DNA of 64,000 nt from Prochlorococcus marinus str. MIT 0917 (GTDB lineage: Bacteria; Cyanobacteriota; Cyanobacteriia; PCC-6307; Cyanobiaceae): positions 620,001 to 684,000 of the forward strand of contig NZ_CP114784.1 of the NCBI RefSeq assembly GCF_027359575.1, in the 5' to 3' direction. The notes below the pieces were generated by a model. It searched no databases, was not told the DNA's origin, and worked only from the letters and a program-made list of their open reading frames with translations. Positions 62,854 to 64,000 of this stretch are shown here, one piece after another. A program made the position numbers and the translations under genes. Numbering within the stretch: the stretch's first letter is position 1; the number at the start of each line of letters is the position of its first letter.

Positions 62854-64000
62854 TTATTGGCTTACCACCCAAGTGTCTTTACACCCTCCACCTTGAGAAG
62901 AATTAACAATCAAAGAATCTCGTTTTAAAGCAACCCTTGTGAGACCTCCAGGACTTACCCAAGTATTCTTTCCCCTAAGAACATATGGTCTTAAATCAAC
63001 ATGACATGGGTATACTTCACCATCACTAAGTGATGGGACCGTAGACAAATCTAGAGTTGGTTGAGCTATATAATTTCTTGGATTAGCTTTGATTTTTGCT
63101 GAAAATTTATCAATATCTATTTGAGAAGAATGTGGACCTATTAACATTCCATAGCCACCAGCTTCAGAAACACTTTTAACAACTAAGTAATTGAGGTTCT
63201 CAAGTACATAATTAAGATCTTTTTCCTTTGCGCATACATATGTTTTAACATTATTTATTATAGGTTCCTCTTTTAAATAATATCTAATCATATCTGGCAC
63301 AAAAGTATAAATTAATTTATCATCTGCTAATCCTGTGCCAGGAGCATTTGCAACAGCAACTCTACCCTTACTCATCACATCAAGAAGACCTGGGACTCCA
63401 AGCATTGAATCTTTTCTAAAGAATTTAGGATCTAAAAAATCATCATCTATTCGACGATAAATAACATCAATTTTTTTTATCCCTGAGGTGGTTCTCAAAT
63501 AAACATTATCATTCTGACAAACTAAATCACTTCCTTCAACTAATTGAACTCCCATCTGTTGAGCTAAATAACTATGTTCAAAATATGCGCTATTAAAAAC
63601 TCCAGGAGTCAATAAAACAACTTTTGGATTGTCAGTCCAAACTGCCAATTCCTGAAGTGATTTCAATAAATATGATGGGTAATCATCAATAGGTCTAACA
63701 ATCCTGCCAGCAAAAAGGCTAGGGAAAATTCTTTTCATAACTAATCTATTCTCCAAGAAATATGCAACTCCTGAAGGGCACCGAAGATTGTCCTCAAGAA
63801 CGAGCCAGTCTCCTTTTCCATCCCTAATTAAATCCAATCCAGACACATGGCACCATTTACCTAATGGCAACACAAATCCCTGCATTTGTGGCCGCCAACC
63901 ATCAGAACTCTCTATAAATTCTCTTGGGATAATCCGATCTTTTATTATTTGCTGTTTACCATAAACATCAGATAAAAATAAATCTATTGCTTCAAGTCTC
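62854..64000 (-). CDS. Circularly permuted ATP-grasp family protein (5' end outside window)
   Basis: The frame continues without a stop through the right edge; upstream of an internal Met at 63885 the residues are DRIIPREFIESSDGWRPQ, typical of this family. In-window motifs include LIRDGKGDWLVLEDNLRCPSGV-type ATP-grasp metal loops and VVKSVSEAGGYGM (nucleotide-binding strand). Related members pair with alpha-E proteins and are proposed peptide ligases. About 380 residues are visible and the N-terminus is missing. Confidence 0.88.
   Translation of the reverse strand, partial: RLEAIDLFLSDVYGKQQIIKDRIIPREFIESSDGWRPQMQGFVLPLGKWCHVSGLDLIRDGKGDWLVLEDNLRCPSGVAYFLENRLVMKRIFPSLFAGRIVRPIDDYPSYLLKSLQELAVWTDNPKVVLLTPGVFNSAYFEHSYLAQQMGVQLVEGSDLVCQNDNVYLRTTSGIKKIDVIYRRIDDDFLDPKFFRKDSMLGVPGLLDVMSKGRVAVANAPGTGLADDKLIYTFVPDMIRYYLKEEPIINNVKTYVCAKEKDLNYVLENLNYLVVKSVSEAGGYGMLIGPHSSQIDIDKFSAKIKANPRNYIAQPTLDLSTVPSLSDGEVYPCHVDLRPYVLRGKNTWVSPGGLTRVALKRDSLIVNSSQGGGCKDTWVVSQ

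Overview
The window is a low-GC piece of a marine cyanobacterial chromosome, almost certainly a low-light-adapted Prochlorococcus. The evidence is five tandem pcb (divinyl-chlorophyll antenna) genes, psbA, petG, cytM, chlI, two carotenoid genes (crtE and a crtL-b-type cyclase), compact minus-strand operons and many GTG/TTG starts. Photolyase-type genes next to a multi-pcb array would fit the NATL-like (LLI) group, but that placement is inference.

Layout. 1-33 kb is mostly core: a helicase fragment, YuiD/PAP2-like protein, crtE and folD; an HD-domain membrane phosphohydrolase; leuA; a GH57 branching enzyme; crtL and gyrA; guaB3, the sRNA Yfr1 and trxA; hisH, rsmD, petG, cytM and trmJ; a serine hydrolase; chlI, ruvC, 5-FCL, sufE and hom; part of a peptide-type ABC importer; an alpha/beta hydrolase, an MFS carrier and a PfkB kinase. 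From 30 to 33 kb there are small poorly conserved genes and one decayed DCC-family oxidoreductase. 33.9-41.0 kb holds five pcb genes, all on the minus strand and each as its own unit with a terminator. Four of them share an upstream element at a nearly constant distance. Two tiny plus-strand membrane-protein genes sit inside the array. 41.5-46.1 kb is a light and oxidative-damage cluster: TIGR03643 protein, DUF2256 protein, FeS-BCP-type photolyase, PrxQ, a rearranged photolyase-like flavoprotein and an SDR. psbA follows at 47.1 kb.

Between psbA and 61 kb lies a hypervariable island. It has four large minus-strand genes that share an N-terminal leader and a TPR scaffold but carry different C-terminal enzymes (glycosyltransferase-9-like twice, sulfotransferase, SAM methyltransferase). 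Two further TPR remnants, one on each strand, lie at its left part. Between the genes is a family of about 165-bp intergenic repeats (three good and at least two degenerate copies), with an internal inverted repeat that co-varies between copies. Two ribbon-helix-helix proteins of the same architecture lie inside and just left of the island. This scaffold-plus-exchangeable-enzyme array with its repeat family is the least explained system here. The window ends in an operon of ATP-grasp, alpha-E and transglutaminase genes, a known but functionally obscure association. I found no tRNA, rRNA, CRISPR array, integrase or transposase.
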